A DNA stretch of 6,625 nt from NCBI GenBank assembly GCA_009724975.1, contig SRXB01000117.1:1-6625 (forward strand). The letters run 5' to 3'. The translations under genes were made by a program, and so were the position numbers. The DNA is from a bacterium (GTDB lineage: Bacteria; Desulfobacterota; Deferrisomatia; Deferrisomatales; BM512). The notes under the pieces are model-generated. The model was given only the letters and a program-made list of their open reading frames with translations. It was not told the origin of the DNA and ran no database searches. Positions 4,458-6,625 of the stretch are shown piece after piece (the first letter of the stretch is position 1; each line of letters begins with the position of its first letter).

Positions 4458-6625
4458 CGTGGGCCTGCCGCCAGTCCCTGCCGACCCCAGCCGAAACCTT
4501 GAGGCGCACCTTGAGCTTCGCGGCTCCCTCCATCGCTTCGGTCAGCGCCTCCGAGGCCCTCTTCTCCTGTCCTTCGCGCACCTCCACCACAAGTTCGTCG
4601 TGGACCTGCAAGACAAGCCTTCCGTCGATATTGTCGGAGCGCAGGGCGTCGTCGGCCATCAGCATCGCGCGCTTGATGATGTCGGCGGCGGTTCCCTGTA
4701 TCGGCGAATTCACCGCAATCCTCTCGCCGAATTCTCGTTCGGCGCGGTTTTTGGAGGCCAACTCGGGAATGGGCCTTATGCGCCCGAAGAGGGTTTCGCT
4801 GTAACCCTTCTCTTTCGCCGATTTTATAAGTTTTTCCTTGAGCCCGAGGACGCCCGGGAAGCGCTTGAAATAGCGGTCTATCATCTTTTTCGCCTCGGAC
4901 TGCCCCATCCCCAGCTGGCGGGCGAGACCGAAGGGGCTTATGCCGTAGATGATACCGAAATTGACGGTTTTAGCCTGCCTGCGCATCTCGCTGGTGACTC
5001 CAAGCGGCCCCGTATCGAAGAGGCGGGCGGCGGTCTCGGCGTGGATGTCGCGCCCGCTCTTGAAGAGGGCTATGAGCTCCTCGTCGCCGCTCATGTGGGC
5101 CAAAATGCGAAGCTCTACCTGCGAGTAATCGGCGGAGATGAGAAGGTATCCGGCCTTGGCTACGAACGCCTCCCTGATGCGCCTCCCCTCGTCGCCCCTT
5201 ATCGGGATGTTCTGGAGGTTCGGGGTAGTTGAACTGAGCCTGCCGGTGGCGGCGATGGTCTGGTTGAAGACGGTGTGTATGCGCCCGTCGGAGGCGACGA
5301 GTTTAGGCAGTGAATCCACGAAGGAGCTTTTCAGCTTGGCGAGGCTTCGGTGTTCAAGGAGGATTTTGGGTAGTTCGTGGGTATCTGAAAGCTCCTCAAG
5401 GACGCTGGCGTCTGTGGAATATCCACCTGTCGCCGTTTTTCTGAGGGCGGGAAGGCCCAGCTTTTCGAAGAGTATCTCGGCAAGTTGCTTCGGGCTCTGG
5501 GGGTTAAACTCCGCGCCCGCGAGCTCGAACATTTTTTTTTCTATTATTTCGAGGCGTTGTGAAAACTCGTCGCTTAAAACTCCCAGGGAGGATCTGTCGA
5601 CCTCTATCCCCGCTTCCTCCATCCTCGCCAGAAGCAAAAGGAGAGGAAGCTCGACGTCGAAATAGAGCTTATCAAGCCCCTCTTTTTCCAGTTCGGCCTT
5701 GGCTGAGGCCGCTAGCGAAAGGATTGCCGCCCCGCCGGAACTTTTTATCCCCTTCTCGGCGGCCAGCGTCTCAAGTTCGTAGGCCCGCTTGCCCGGGGAT
5801 AGCATGTAAGCGGCCAGTTCAGTGTCGAAAGCTATCTGCGCGCCCGAAAAACCCGCCGCAGCCCACCTTTGCCGGTAATTTTTCAGAGCGTGGCCAATTA
5901 TGCGGGAGTTAGGAGAGAGAGCGCCTTCGAGAAGGCCGACAGAATCGGTGAAAAGGACTCCCTCGGAGGTGAACTCGACCGCAACCCAGCTAGCGGGAAC
6001 CAGAACCGGCTCCGGCGCGACCTCGTCCGCACTCTCTTCGCTTTTCTCGGCCTTCGGCGCTACGGGTACATCCAAAAGCCCGAGATCGCGCAGGAATTTG
6101 TGAAATTCAAGCTCGCGGAAGACGCCCGCCAACGCGGGGGCGTCAACCGGCTTGTGGGAAAGCTCTTCCTCGGAAAAGGGAAGCTCTATATCGGTTTCTA
6201 TGGTGACGAGGGGGATGTTGGCCCTTATTCTGGCTATGTTTTCCCTGAAAACCTCCCCGCGCTTCCCGCCGAGCTCTTCGGCGGAATTAATTAGGTTTTC
6301 GAGGTTTTCGTAATCGACCAAAAGTTGCGACGCAAGCTTCACCCCCATTCCCGGGACTCCGGGGATGTTGTCGACCTTGTCGCCGGTGATGGCCAGAAGC
6401 TCTATCACGCGCTCGGGGCGCACCCCCATCCGCTCCACCACCTCGTCGGGGCCGGTGAACTGGTCGCGCATTGTGTCCAGAAGGCGCACCTTGGGGCCGA
6501 CCAGCTGGCAAAAATCCTTGTCGCCGGTGACTATGGTGACCTCGTCGCCTTTTTGGGCGGCGCGGGCGGCCAAAACGCCTATCACGTCGTCCGCTTCAAT
6601 GCCGGGGGCAACAAGAACTGGAATG
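4450..6625 (-). CDS. polA: DNA polymerase I (5' end beyond window)
   Basis: Family A DNA polymerase for Okazaki fragment maturation and repair synthesis. The frame runs off the right edge; 724 residues are visible and about 100 N-terminal residues are missing, judged by alignment of GIEADDVIG with the E. coli protein. Numbered from the valine of DDVIGVL as 1, the 5'-nuclease domain has TGDKDF (20-25) and the helix-hairpin-helix GDKVDNIPGVPGMG (68-81). An acidic, proline-rich linker follows at about 174-197. The 3'-5' exonuclease-like region (about 198-310) is short and lacks the FDTET motif, retaining only FDTELAAYML (253-262). The polymerase domain has TGRLSSTTPNLQNIP (447-461), motif A SADYSQVELR (484-493, D486), motif B RRQAKTVNFGIIYG (535-548) and motif C QVHDELV (660-666, D663). 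F543 at the E. coli F762 position is usual for bacterial Pol I. Estimated full length is about 825-830, similar to Taq. Confidence 0.97.
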   Translation of the reverse strand, partial: IPVLVAPGIEADDVIGVLAARAAQKGDEVTIVTGDKDFCQLVGPKVRLLDTMRDQFTGPDEVVERMGVRPERVIELLAITGDKVDNIPGVPGMGVKLASQLLVDYENLENLINSAEELGGKRGEVFRENIARIRANIPLVTIETDIELPFSEEELSHKPVDAPALAGVFRELEFHKFLRDLGLLDVPVAPKAEKSEESADEVAPEPVLVPASWVAVEFTSEGVLFTDSVGLLEGALSPNSRIIGHALKNYRQRWAAAGFSGAQIAFDTELAAYMLSPGKRAYELETLAAEKGIKSSGGAAILSLAASAKAELEKEGLDKLYFDVELPLLLLLARMEEAGIEVDRSSLGVLSDEFSQRLEIIEKKMFELAGAEFNPQSPKQLAEILFEKLGLPALRKTATGGYSTDASVLEELSDTHELPKILLEHRSLAKLKSSFVDSLPKLVASDGRIHTVFNQTIAATGRLSSTTPNLQNIPIRGDEGRRIREAFVAKAGYLLISADYSQVELRILAHMSGDEELIALFKSGRDIHAETAARLFDTGPLGVTSEMRRQAKTVNFGIIYGISPFGLARQLGMGQSEAKKMIDRYFKRFPGVLGLKEKLIKSAKEKGYSETLFGRIRPIPELASKNRAEREFGERIAVNSPIQGTAADIIKRAMLMADDALRSDNIDGRLVLQVHDELVVEVREGQEKRASEALTEAMEGAAKLKVRLKVSAGVGRDWRQAHGE

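Noticed and set aside
4363..5232. Plus-strand open frame of 289 codons opposite the polA 3' end
   Set aside because: It is antisense to the conserved Pol I polymerase motifs, with no family resemblance and no credible start signal.
6287..6511. Minus-strand 74-codon frame within polA
   Set aside because: It is out of frame inside the conserved helix-hairpin-helix segment of the 5'-nuclease domain and is Arg/Gly/Pro-rich.

Overview
The window is a compact block of bacterial housekeeping genes, all on the minus strand. In transcription order, from right to left, it holds: polA (5' end cut by the window edge), a small coiled-coil gene resembling zapB, zapA, the 6S RNA gene ssrS, rny (RNase Y), a ymdB-type phosphodiesterase, and lysS (3' end cut by the window edge). 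I see no convincing gene on the plus strand. The long open frames there lie antisense to the real genes and resemble no protein family I know.

The DNA is GC-rich by eye. The order zapB-like/zapA/6S RNA/rny/ymdB, the 6S RNA with its proteobacterial-type sequence blocks, and the co-occurrence of RNase Y with class II LysRS suggest a deltaproteobacterial-grade organism (Desulfobacterota or Desulfuromonadota and relatives), possibly an uncultured one. That placement rests on gene content and order only. No taxonomic marker was searched.

Region 4450-6625 is polA, followed by a 128-base gap to the start of the zapB-like gene. That gap contains a clear sigma70-type promoter (TTGACT, 17 bases, TAGTAT) for a two-gene zapB-like/zapA operon whose members overlap by three bases (TTGA). 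Region 3397-3746 has no protein gene. It holds the 6S RNA, a GC hairpin that could terminate it, a perfect TATAAT box, and a structured leader in front of rny. RNase Y starts with TTG, and its stop overlaps the GTG start of ymdB, so the two are probably translationally coupled. lysS follows 47 bases later, probably on the same transcript.

Functionally the block joins DNA repair and replication (Pol I), Z-ring assembly (ZapA and the ZapB-like protein), global RNA polymerase control (6S RNA), mRNA turnover (RNase Y), cyclic or 2',3'-nucleotide phosphodiester hydrolysis (YmdB) and lysine tRNA charging. The most notable points are the unannotated-looking but well-supported 6S RNA, the Pol I with a shortened and probably inactive proofreading domain, and the use of non-ATG starts in three of the five complete or start-visible downstream genes. 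I found no novel defence system, mobile element, CRISPR array or tRNA.
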